Positions 8,301-13,500 of a DNA stretch of 13,500 bases are shown piece by piece; position 1 is the first letter of the stretch; the number at the start of each line of letters is the position of its first letter. This DNA is from Gammaproteobacteria bacterium (GTDB lineage Bacteria > Pseudomonadota > Gammaproteobacteria > Steroidobacterales > Steroidobacteraceae): NCBI GenBank assembly GCA_028293725.1, contig JAQGOE010000061.1:1-13500 (forward strand), given 5' to 3'. A program made the position numbers and the translations under genes. The notes beneath the pieces are model-generated. The model was not told the origin of the DNA, made no database searches, and worked only from the letters and a program-made list of their open reading frames with translations.

Positions 8301-8653
8301 TCTGGTTCGGCTTGCCCTCGGAGATCGGGCCGTATGCCGGTCCGGCTGCTGCCGGATTGGTGAATATGACGTTGACTGCGACCACCAAGGCCTTCGACCC
8401 TGCGGTCACCACCGACGGTGGCGACCTGTGGACCTCGGCCTTCGATCTGTCGGTGCTGAACACATTCAACCCGATCATCATCAACCCCGGTCAGACTGCC
8501 GTGATCAACGTGACCATCACGCCGGCCGGCCCTTCAGGCACCGTGGTGAGCGGTAACCTCTACATCAACGACTTCATCGGCGGGGTACCCCCGTATGGTG
8601 AGACCGCCGGTGACGAGTTGGCCGCGCTTCCGTACACGTATGCGATCCAGTAA
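5312..8653 (+). CDS. Secreted clan SB serine peptidase, subtilase-like layout with sedolisin-type (S53-like) active site
   Basis: This 1113-aa protein starts at the ATG at 5312 with GGAAGG 4 nt upstream; an upstream in-frame start at 5219 would bury the signal peptide. Residues 1-26 are a Sec signal (basic start, hydrophobic [10 protein letters not shown], likely cut near AFA or AGA). An I9-type propeptide covers about 40-112 (PYIVIMKNQ to VVPDVV). The catalytic domain spans about 165-500. The first strand reads VAWIADGID, with Ala181 where subtilases have Asp. There is no HGTH; instead Glu219 and Asp223 form the ExxxD helix of sedolisins. Asp333 in SSGDAG takes the oxyanion position and Ser436 in GGTSQSAP is the nucleophile. 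Residues 500-1113 are beta-sandwich modules, apparently duplicated. It is expected to be exported as an extracellular or envelope peptidase; sedolisins usually act at low pH. Automatic annotation would probably call it S8. Exact subfamily and substrate are unknown. Confidence 0.9.
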   Translation: MKPTIYLGRGTAVAAVLLSSGAFAGAMSQADVQKLGSGTSHPYIVIMKNQLSGADAINDQAPVMGELNQIAAKRVKQFRTVNSLAATVTEAEAEHLKTNPGVALVVPDVVIHRARKKTGTSPANGSSLTAHVIPGACGPNGKVLLEPEALQTTNTNSDDPHAKTARSLGITGAGVKVAWIADGIDPNNINFIRKNGKSAFIDYQDFSGDGPGQLTNGDEAFLDANSIAGQGLVSYNVANFSAQPDPSACNVRIEGMAPGASLVGLNVFGTFEDTTESNFLEAIDYAVTVDHVDVLNESFGSNPFPDVTALDATKLFNEAAVRAGVTVTVSSGDAGFTNTIGSPATDPNVIAVGGSTAFRFYAQTNYAAARYFATTGWLNDNISSLSSSGYTETGRTIDLVAPGDLGFSACEASATYAGCTNFTGAPSNVEEAGGTSQSAPLTAGAAALVIEAYRKSHHGASPTPALVKRILASTATDLGVPAIEQGSGLVNTYKAVLLAESIGKDRDDAVGQSLLLSQTQLTAIGAAGSTQSWPVTVTNTGALPQVLAVSGRTFGNAEHVQSGTITLTDGTSRQFANYQGIQNNYGSFTFKVPFGQDRLSASIAYPAPAGAGNNARVRLILIDPAGRFAAHSLPQGVGNFGNVDIRQPLGGTWTGVIFGDVASAGGTNGAIPWEVSTQKFVPFAFVYPQVLFLRPGQSETVHVSATTPTTPGDSSGSIVLTSTGGGIDPFIGFESNSIPVVLRSLVDVAHGGRFSGTLTGGNGRPNGQGQINYYEFKVPPGQTSIMANVSLTNDPADPVGAYLIGPDGAALGFGQNSLGNTALKSLTAYTLNPVPGTWTLIVDFAEPVVGNEISQPFSGNIKFNNVSVTASGLPNSKSTTLAAGTPVTVPVTITNTGAAPEAYFVDARLNSTTSISLQNIDPPDSSAGYALPLTGGPPEWIVPTQTSSVKAAASATLPIVFDFGPNQGDPDIFGPAGANNTAAGHYNPTNGAVQNGVWFGLPSEIGPYAGPAAAGLVNMTLTATTKAFDPAVTTDGGDLWTSAFDLSVLNTFNPIIINPGQTAVINVTITPAGPSGTVVSGNLYINDFIGGVPPYGETAGDELAALPYTYAIQ

Positions 8654-8684
8654 GAAACCGAACAACTAACAAGAAACCAACCTG

Positions 8685-8723
8685 AATTGGGTCCGTCGGC
8701 AAACCGGCGGACCCAATTTTTTT
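8685..8723 (+). terminator. Rho-independent terminator of the peptidase gene
   Basis: AATTGGGTCCG (8685-8695) pairs perfectly with CGGACCCAATT (8708-8718). The stem is extended inward by a T-G wobble and CGG/CCG around a CAAA loop. A run of seven T (8717-8723) follows. It lies 31 nt after the stop codon and has no T run on the other strand, so it acts for the plus strand only. It separates the peptidase from the convergent oxidase operon. Confidence 0.95.
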
Positions 8724-8769
8724 GCGACAGGCACTCGCGCGCTGAGCCCATCCAGGGCACCGCCCAGTG

Positions 8770-9306
8770 CTATTTCACCCGCTGCTTCCCCAGCTTCCGC
8801 GCCAGCGTGCGCCGGTGCATACCGAGCCGTCGGGCTGTCTCCGAGATGTTGAATCCGGTAGCCGCGAGGGTCTCGTGAATACGCTCCCATTCGAGCGTCT
8901 TGATGGACGTGGGCCGTTCCGTCAAACCGACTTCCGCATTCCCCTCCGCCCGGCCGAAGGCGGCTTCGATATCATCCGTGTTGGAGGGTTTGGCCAGGTA
9001 ATGACAGGCGCCGAGTTTGATCGCCTCCACCGCGGTCGCGATGCTGGCGTAGCCAGTGAGCACGACGATGAGTGTGTCGGGATCATGCTCGTGCAGTGTC
9101 TGCACACAGGCAAGACCCGATGCGCCGCCGGTGAGTTTGAGGTCGACGACCGCGTAGTCCGGCGTGTGCGCCACGAGTAGCGCCTTGACCTCCTCGAGGT
9201 TCGTGGCCTGCAGTACCGTATAGCCGCGCCGCTCAAAGGAGCGACTCAGAGTTCGTGCGAAGGCTGCATCATCCTCGACGATCAGCAGCAATCGTTCAGC
9301 TTCCAT
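8770..9306 (-). CDS. regA: RegA/PrrA/ActR-type response regulator
   Basis: This 178-aa two-domain regulator has a receiver domain at about 6-120, with acidic pocket Glu11/Asp12/Asp13, phosphoacceptor Asp55 (VVDLKL), Thr84 and Lys106 (AKPSN). A short linker leads to a Fis-type helix-turn-helix at 137-175 (NISETARRLGMHRRTLARKL). This small size and the C-terminal motif are typical of RegA (PrrA, ActR, RoxR), which controls respiration, carbon and nitrogen genes in response to redox state. The ATG at 9304-9306 has GAGGAG upstream and overlaps the regB stop by 11 bp, indicating translational coupling. It is the last gene of the oxidase operon; convergent transcription with the peptidase leaves a 116-bp gap. 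The adjacent oxidase operon may be among its targets, which would make it autoregulated, but I did not identify a binding site. Confidence 0.93.
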   Translation of the reverse strand: MEAERLLLIVEDDAAFARTLSRSFERRGYTVLQATNLEEVKALLVAHTPDYAVVDLKLTGGASGLACVQTLHEHDPDTLIVVLTGYASIATAVEAIKLGACHYLAKPSNTDDIEAAFGRAEGNAEVGLTERPTSIKTLEWERIHETLAATGFNISETARRLGMHRRTLARKLGKQRVK

Positions 9307-10609
9307 CGCTTGCGCCCTCCTCGTCCAAGGTTATCGCGGCAAGAGGCAAGGTCAGCGTCACCATCGACCCGCCCTCCTCGCGATTTCGCGCGGCGACGCT
9401 ACCGCCCAGCGTACGCGCCACGTTGGCAACCAAAAACAAGCCCAGTCCGGCGCCCGGTCGCCCCTTAGTGGATTGGTAGGGTTTACCGAACTGCGCCAGC
9501 ATCTCCGGCGCAAAGCCCGGACCCGAGTCCGTGACCACCATCTTCAGCAGATCACCCTCGTGCGTCACATCGAAACCAACCCACTTGGGCGACGCCTCCA
9601 ATGCATTGTCCAGCACATTGCAAATCATCTGTTTGAGCGCAGAGTCAGAAATGATGCTGAGATCGTCGCCGAACCGGTTCTCGTAGGTCAGCCGGGCCAC
9701 TGGGCGAGTGGAGCGCCACTCTGCAACCAGATCGTCAAGGAACGTCCGCACCGTCGTCTCGACCGGTGACTCACCCCGCGCCTCCCCGGCCGAAAGCAGA
9801 ATACCGCTGACTATGCCCTTACACCGTGTGACCTGCGCCTGCATCTCGTCGATTTCCTGCACCCGCTCCGGGTCGGAGGCGAAACCCGGCATCCGCCGCC
9901 AGTCACCCAGAATGACCGACAGCGTCGACAGCGGAGTTCCGAGTTCATGGGCGGCGCCGGAAGCCAGCAGCCCCATGCGAACGATGTGTTCCTCCTCCGC
10001 CGCGCGTTCGCGCAGATAGGCAAGACGCGCGTCGCGCGTCCGCAGGTTGCGGTTGATGCGCGTGATGAAAATCACCAGCAGCGCCGCGTTCAGGGCAAAG
10101 CACAACAACATGCCCTGGATGTACGGACCGGAAAGCACCCCATAGTCACCCGGCGGCAGCGCGAGGGGGCGGTATAACAGGGTGAGACCGGCGAAGCAGG
10201 CGCCGGTGATGGCGACAATGGTCCACACCGCCCAGGCCCGCAACAGCACCGCCCCGAGAATGACCTGCAACAGGTAGAGGAACACGAACGGGTTGGTGGT
10301 GCCGCCGCTCAGATAAAGCTGCGCCGTGAGGGTCGTGACGTCCACCAACAGAGAAACGAACAGCATGCTGTTGGTGACCTCATGCGGATCCCTCCAGCGC
10401 AACATGCTCGCCGCATTGAAAGCGACGAGACAGAGCAACACCACCGACATATCGTGCAACGGAAGCGGGATGCGAAAACCGAAGTGCACGACGGCGATAG
10501 TGACGATCTGCCCGACGACCGCGATCCAGCGCAGCTGGATGAGCTGTCGCATGTTCTCGCGGCCGGTCTGATCGTCAAAGATCGCGGCGGTCGCCCCCGA
10601 GTCAGGCAC
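9296..10609 (-). CDS. regB: RegB/PrrB/ActS-type redox-sensing histidine kinase
   Basis: This 437-aa membrane sensor kinase has about six hydrophobic segments between residues 27 and 185. GGTTNPF at 102-108 is the ubiquinone-binding heptapeptide (GGxxNPF) of RegB. The H-box is GAAHELGTPLSTL with His221. Cys263 in TRCKGIVSGIL matches the redox-active Cys265 of Rhodobacter RegB. The ATPase domain has the N-box NVLDNALEAS (331-340), DSGPGF (361-366) and GAGLGL (386-391). Both known redox inputs, quinone and Cys, are therefore present. The start is GTG at 10607-10609, supported by GAGGAG 7 nt upstream inside the SURF1 gene; an ATG at residue 20 is the alternative. It overlaps SURF1 by 8 bp and regA by 11 bp. 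It should phosphorylate the neighbouring RegA when the quinone pool is reduced or oxygen is low. Confidence 0.94.
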   Translation of the reverse strand: MPDSGATAAIFDDQTGRENMRQLIQLRWIAVVGQIVTIAVVHFGFRIPLPLHDMSVVLLCLVAFNAASMLRWRDPHEVTNSMLFVSLLVDVTTLTAQLYLSGGTTNPFVFLYLLQVILGAVLLRAWAVWTIVAITGACFAGLTLLYRPLALPPGDYGVLSGPYIQGMLLCFALNAALLVIFITRINRNLRTRDARLAYLRERAAEEEHIVRMGLLASGAAHELGTPLSTLSVILGDWRRMPGFASDPERVQEIDEMQAQVTRCKGIVSGILLSAGEARGESPVETTVRTFLDDLVAEWRSTRPVARLTYENRFGDDLSIISDSALKQMICNVLDNALEASPKWVGFDVTHEGDLLKMVVTDSGPGFAPEMLAQFGKPYQSTKGRPGAGLGLFLVANVARTLGGSVAARNREEGGSMVTLTLPLAAITLDEEGASDGS

Positions 10610-11369
10610 GCCGACGCTCCTCGCGTATCACGATCCAGGCACCGACGGCGACCAGCAATGCCAGCCCATACCAGGTGATGGCGTATGTCAGATGAGTATT
10701 GCGGAAAGCGATCACGGTGAGGCCACCGACTGGCGCGGAGTTGGCCCCGACGGCAGCGCCTCCGACGGCAGCGCCTCCGACGGCGACGCCGGCCTCCTGA
10801 TCGATGAAGTACGGCGCCACCCGCGCCAACGCCAGCCCTCGCGCGGCCGCAATCGCCTGTACATCCCGCGAGTACCAGAGATTCTTCGCAGGATCATTCC
10901 GTCTCAGAAACCACCCCTTCGGCTCAGTGATCCGCAGCAACCCCGTAACCGTCGCGGCAGTCGTCGCCTCCGCCGCACCGTGAGCCGCCCTCTCGCGCCG
11001 CTCCGGCGGCACGAAACCCCGATTCACCAGCACGACGGTTCCATCCTCCAGCCGCAGAGGCGTCAGTACCCAGAACCCCGCACCCAGATCGGTGAGAGCC
11101 TGCACCAACGTCTCCGAGTCGTTCAGAAAGGCGCCCGTCGCCTGCACGTGCCGATATTCACTGTTTGCAGTGGTCACCTGGGACCACTCCCCCGGCGGCG
11201 GCGGCGGAACAGCCGGAGCATGGACCCGCTGCTCCACGCGCGCGATCAGATCCAGCTTCCAGGCGCGACGCTGCACCTGCCAGGACCCGAGCGACAAAAA
11301 GGCGCAGAACAGCAGGACAGCCGCAACCGCCATCCAAACCCGCGAAACGGTGGAGCGCTGGCCGCGCAC
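10602..11369 (-). CDS. SURF1 family cytochrome oxidase assembly protein
   Basis: The protein has about 255 aa if it starts at the GTG at 11369. TTG at 11378 or ATG at 11333 are alternatives; none has a clear ribosome site, and the frame upstream to 11510 lies inside cyoD. The layout is that of SURF1: an N-terminal membrane helix (about 10-28) ending in GSWQVQRRAWKLDLI, and a periplasmic domain with GFWVLTPL and VNRGFVPPERR. Near the end, NTHLTYAITWYGLA (about 224-237) leads into the C-terminal helix. SURF1 proteins help insert heme A into subunit I of heme-copper oxidases; Paracoccus denitrificans has one form dedicated to its ba3 quinol oxidase. Its place after cyoD, where cyoE often sits, points to service for this oxidase. 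A GGAAV repeat (about 195-208) is unusual for the family. Confidence 0.9.
   Translation of the reverse strand: MRGQRSTVSRVWMAVAAVLLFCAFLSLGSWQVQRRAWKLDLIARVEQRVHAPAVPPPPPGEWSQVTTANSEYRHVQATGAFLNDSETLVQALTDLGAGFWVLTPLRLEDGTVVLVNRGFVPPERRERAAHGAAEATTAATVTGLLRITEPKGWFLRRNDPAKNLWYSRDVQAIAAARGLALARVAPYFIDQEAGVAVGGAAVGGAAVGANSAPVGGLTVIAFRNTHLTYAITWYGLALLVAVGAWIVIREERRRA
10617..10622 (-). promoter_or_regulatory. Ribosome binding site deciding the regB GTG start
   Basis: GAGGAG on the minus strand lies 7 nt before the GTG at 10609, within the last codons of the SURF1 gene. The next in-frame start, the ATG at residue 20, would lose the start/stop overlap with SURF1, so GTG is preferred. Confidence 0.7.
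10747..10790. repeat. 15-bp tandem repeat within the SURF1 gene
   Basis: CCGACGGCAGCGCCT occurs at 10747-10761 and exactly again at 10762-10776, followed by a diverged third copy at 10777-10790. The unit is in frame (five codons), encoding repeated Gly-Gly-Ala-Ala-Val in a loop before the conserved C-terminal NTHLTYAITW motif. Length variation by slippage would keep the frame. Confidence 0.85.
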
Positions 11370-11377
11370 GGCTGAGT

Positions 11378-11743
11378 TCAAGGCATTTGACGCATGTCCG
11401 GCATCGATGACGGCATCATGTTCTCGTTCAGGTGATACATCACCCACAGAGAGCCACTCAGCGCGATGACCACAAGTACGACTGTGAAAATCAGCGCCAG
11501 CAGCGTCCAACCGCCCTCGGACTTAGCGTTCATATGCAGAAAGTACACCATATGAACGACGATCTGCACGGCGGCCAGCCCGAGCAGTACGGCGCCAGTC
11601 ACTCCCGGACGCTCCAGCACCTTCCCAAGGACCAGCCAGAACGGAATGGCGGTCAGCACCACGGAGAGCACGAACCCCGTTACGTAACCTTTCCTACTGC
11701 CGTGCGCCGCACCGCCATCGGCGTGGGCTACATGCTCGCTCAC
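11378..11743 (-). CDS. cyoD: Cytochrome bo3-type quinol oxidase subunit IV
   Basis: This 121-aa protein starts at the GTG at 11743, which overlaps the cyoC stop as GTGA; a longer frame to 11893 lies inside cyoC and is rejected. It has a hydrophilic N-terminus ([18 protein letters not shown]) and three hydrophobic helices. These are [37 protein letters not shown] with the family HMVYFLHM motif, and [22 protein letters not shown]. The hydrophilic tail is Met-rich ([16 protein letters not shown]). Length is close to Escherichia coli CyoD (109 aa). Subunit IV is a small inner-membrane subunit that aids assembly of subunit I and its copper site. It lies between cyoC and SURF1 with almost no spacing. 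The Met-rich C-terminus may be incidental, though Met clusters can bind copper. Confidence 0.92.
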   Translation of the reverse strand: MSEHVAHADGGAAHGSRKGYVTGFVLSVVLTAIPFWLVLGKVLERPGVTGAVLLGLAAVQIVVHMVYFLHMNAKSEGGWTLLALIFTVVLVVIALSGSLWVMYHLNENMMPSSMPDMRQMP

Positions 11744-12354
11744 GGGAGCACCCCCATCAGATACACGAAGGTAAACACTCCAATCCACACGACGTCGAGG
11801 AAGTGCCAGAACATGGAAAGGCAGAGCAATCGGCGCCGATTTTCGGGGATGAGACCGTGCCGCGACAGTTGCACCAGCAAAGTGACGAGCCACACGAGGC
11901 CGAAGGTGACGTGCAGCCCGTGCGTACCGACGAGCGCAAAGAATGAGGACAAAAAGGCGCTGCGCTGAGGTCCCGCGCCCTCGTGAATGAGGTGCGAGAA
12001 TTCATGGAGCTCGATTCCGATGAAGCCCGCGCCGAACAACCCCGTGACCACCAGCCAGGCAAGCGTCCCACCCAACCGGGCGCTGCCTGCGGCCGCCTGC
12101 ATCTCCAACATGGCGAAACCGTAGGTGATCGAAGACAGCAGTAACAGCGCGGTGTTGACTGCGACCAGCGGCAGATCGAAGAGCTCTGCGCCCGTGGGGC
12201 CGCCGGCATAATTTCGACCCAGTACCGCGTACATAGCAAACAGGCACGCGAACACCAGGCAGTCGCTCATCAGGTAGAGCCAGAACCCGAGCAGCGTACC
12301 GTTCTCCGGATGGTGCTCCTCGGTCAGGTAGAAACGGGCACTGGTCTCAGACAT
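11740..12354 (-). CDS. cyoC: Cytochrome bo3-type quinol oxidase subunit III
   Basis: This protein has 204 aa, the same length as Escherichia coli CyoC, from the ATG at 12352-12354. Five hydrophobic segments are visible, starting with [20 protein letters not shown] and ending with [20 protein letters not shown]. Family-typical features are LYLMSDC, the [16 protein letters not shown] loop, the [11 protein letters not shown] helix and WHFLDVVWI. Subunit III belongs to the heme-copper oxidase subunit III family, packs against subunit I in the inner membrane and holds lipids or quinone nearby. The gene overlaps cyoB by 8 bp and cyoD by 4 bp, so it is part of a tightly coupled oxidase operon. The lack of extra N-terminal helices and its context favour the quinol oxidase type over cytochrome c oxidase subunit III. 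Confidence 0.96.
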   Translation of the reverse strand: MSETSARFYLTEEHHPENGTLLGFWLYLMSDCLVFACLFAMYAVLGRNYAGGPTGAELFDLPLVAVNTALLLLSSITYGFAMLEMQAAAGSARLGGTLAWLVVTGLFGAGFIGIELHEFSHLIHEGAGPQRSAFLSSFFALVGTHGLHVTFGLVWLVTLLVQLSRHGLIPENRRRLLCLSMFWHFLDVVWIGVFTFVYLMGVLP

Positions 12355-13500
12355 AGGCTGCCATCAGTCGCGTGCGGGCGCTCTCGACGTGAGCGACCTC
12401 CTCCGCGGGAATATGGAAGTCACGCTTGTAGTTGAAGGTATGGAGGATCACAGCGGCGAGCATCGCGACGAAGGCGACCGCCGCCGGCAGCCACATGTGC
12501 CAGATGAGCGCGAAGCCCAACACCGCGCACAGCGCCGCGATCACGAAACCGGCGCCGGTATTCTTCGGCATATGAATCGGGATGAATCCGTCTTGCGGCC
12601 GCAGGTAGCCATTCTTCTTCATGTCCGCCCAGCTGTCGTTGTCGTGGACCCGCGGCGTGAAGGCGAAGTTGTAAGCCGGCGGCGGGGAGGAAGTAGACCA
12701 CTCGAGCGTACGTCCATCCCACGGGTCCCCCGTGACGTCACGGAGTGACTCGCGACGCAGATAGCTCACCACCAGTTGCACAATGAAGGAGACGATCCCC
12801 AGCAGGATGAGCACGGCGCCAAATGCCGCGATCTGAAACCAGATCTGCAGCGAGGGGTCCTCGAAATGATTCAGGCGGCGCGTCACCCCCATGAGGCCCA
12901 GCACATACAGCGGCATGAACGCGAAGTAGAAGCCGGTGATCCAGAACCAGAACGAGCACTTGCCCCAGAACGGATCGAGCCGGTAGCCGAACGCCTTGGG
13001 AAACCAGTACGTGATCCCGGCCAGCATCCCGAACAACACCCCGCCGATGATCACGTTATGAAAGTGGGCGACCAGGAACAGGCTGTTGTGCAGGACGAAG
13101 TCGGCCGGCGGCACGGCAAGCAGCACGCCCGTCATGCCCCCGATCACGAAGGTGATCATGAACCCTAAGGTCCACAGCATCGGCAGCTCGAAACGGATCC
13201 GGCCGCGATACATGGTGAACAGCCAGTTGAACAGCTTCGCCCCCGTGGGGATGGAGATGATCATGGTCGTGATCCCGAAGAACGAGTTGACGCTCGCGCC
13301 CGATCCCATGGTGAAGAAATGATGCAGCCACACCAGGTAGGACAGGATCGTGATGACCACCGTCGCATAGACCATCGAGGCGTAACCGAACAGGCGCTTG
13401 CCGGAGAACGTCGAAACAACCTCCGAGAAGACCCCGAACGCCGGCAGAACCAGGATGTATACCTCGGGATGTCCCCATATCCAGACGAGGTTGACGTACA
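12347..13500 (-). CDS. cyoB: Cytochrome bo3/ba3-type quinol oxidase subunit I, 5' part outside window
   Basis: 383 codons plus the stop are visible, aligning without gaps over the metal-site region to Escherichia coli CyoB (663 aa) from about residue 275. Visible residue 10 in WGHPEVY is His284, a CuB ligand, and residue 14 is the cross-linked Tyr288. LHHFF gives CuB ligands His333/His334 (59, 60). TGAKLFNW gives the K-channel Lys362 (88). AHFHN gives His419 (145, high-spin heme) and His421 (147, low-spin heme). TRRL holds the paired Arg near the heme propionates. The C-terminal extension with extra helices and [18 protein letters not shown] is that of the quinol oxidase subunit I type. It reduces oxygen to water with quinol electrons and pumps protons. 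The D-channel and quinone-site residues, and cyoA, lie beyond the right edge. Confidence 0.97.
   Translation of the reverse strand, partial: YVNLVWIWGHPEVYILVLPAFGVFSEVVSTFSGKRLFGYASMVYATVVITILSYLVWLHHFFTMGSGASVNSFFGITTMIISIPTGAKLFNWLFTMYRGRIRFELPMLWTLGFMITFVIGGMTGVLLAVPPADFVLHNSLFLVAHFHNVIIGGVLFGMLAGITYWFPKAFGYRLDPFWGKCSFWFWITGFYFAFMPLYVLGLMGVTRRLNHFEDPSLQIWFQIAAFGAVLILLGIVSFIVQLVVSYLRRESLRDVTGDPWDGRTLEWSTSSPPPAYNFAFTPRVHDNDSWADMKKNGYLRPQDGFIPIHMPKNTGAGFVIAALCAVLGFALIWHMWLPAAVAFVAMLAAVILHTFNYKRDFHIPAEEVAHVESARTRLMAAYV

Noticed and set aside
8731..8770. Possible second terminator for regA (GCACT at 8731-8735 with AGTGC at 8766-8770)
   Set aside because: The stem is short, encloses about 30 nt and has no T run on the minus strand.
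11432..11968. Plus-strand open frame across cyoD/cyoC
   Set aside because: It is antisense to two well-recognised oxidase subunits; the translation is His/Arg/Gln-rich shadow sequence.
1..13500. CRISPR array, tRNA, insertion sequence or prophage signatures
   Set aside because: I saw no regularly spaced direct repeats, no tRNA cloverleaf, no transposase or integrase motifs and no terminal inverted repeats.

Overview
The window reads as GC-rich proteobacterial chromosome. An ETF-type amine dehydrogenase, a bo3/ba3-type quinol oxidase and a RegB/RegA redox two-component pair all point there. A gammaproteobacterium (Xanthomonadales, Nevskiales or Steroidobacterales-like) or an alphaproteobacterium would fit, but I cannot separate them from sequence alone. 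I see no mobile element, CRISPR array, tRNA or rRNA. Gene packing is tight, with repeated 4-11 bp start/stop overlaps.

Left block, minus strand (about 4280 down to 1): an RpiR-type regulator, a class III PLP aminotransferase, and a flavin/4Fe-4S amine dehydrogenase of the trimethylamine dehydrogenase family that runs off the left edge. The genes are 6 bp apart and then overlap by 4 bp, so they form one operon. An inverted repeat overlaps the probable promoter just upstream of the regulator. The dehydrogenase keeps the covalent-flavin Cys, the Fe-S Cys set and the catalytic Tyr/His/Asp of trimethylamine dehydrogenase. Two of its three substrate-bowl aromatic residues are replaced by Glu and Asp, so the substrate is probably not trimethylamine.

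Middle block: msrB (peptide methionine-R-sulfoxide reductase, minus strand) is separated by a 460 bp divergent intergenic region from a large secreted serine peptidase (1113 aa, plus strand). That peptidase has a subtilase-like layout of signal peptide, I9-type prodomain, catalytic domain and beta-sandwich tail. Its catalytic residues follow the sedolisin pattern: Glu and Asp in ExxxD, Asp in SSGD, Ser in GGTS. There is no HGTH histidine, and the usual subtilase Asp position is Ala. A strong rho-independent terminator follows it.

Right block, minus strand (13500 down to 8770): cyoB (partial), cyoC, cyoD, a SURF1 family assembly factor, then regB and regA. Every junction overlaps or nearly overlaps, giving one operon that encodes a terminal quinol oxidase, an assembly factor and a quinone/redox-sensing two-component system. 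SURF1 sits where cyoE is usually found, so heme A use (a ba3-type quinol oxidase) should be considered. Electrons from the left-hand amine dehydrogenase could enter the quinone pool through ETF and ETF:quinone oxidoreductase and leave through this oxidase. That link is inference only.
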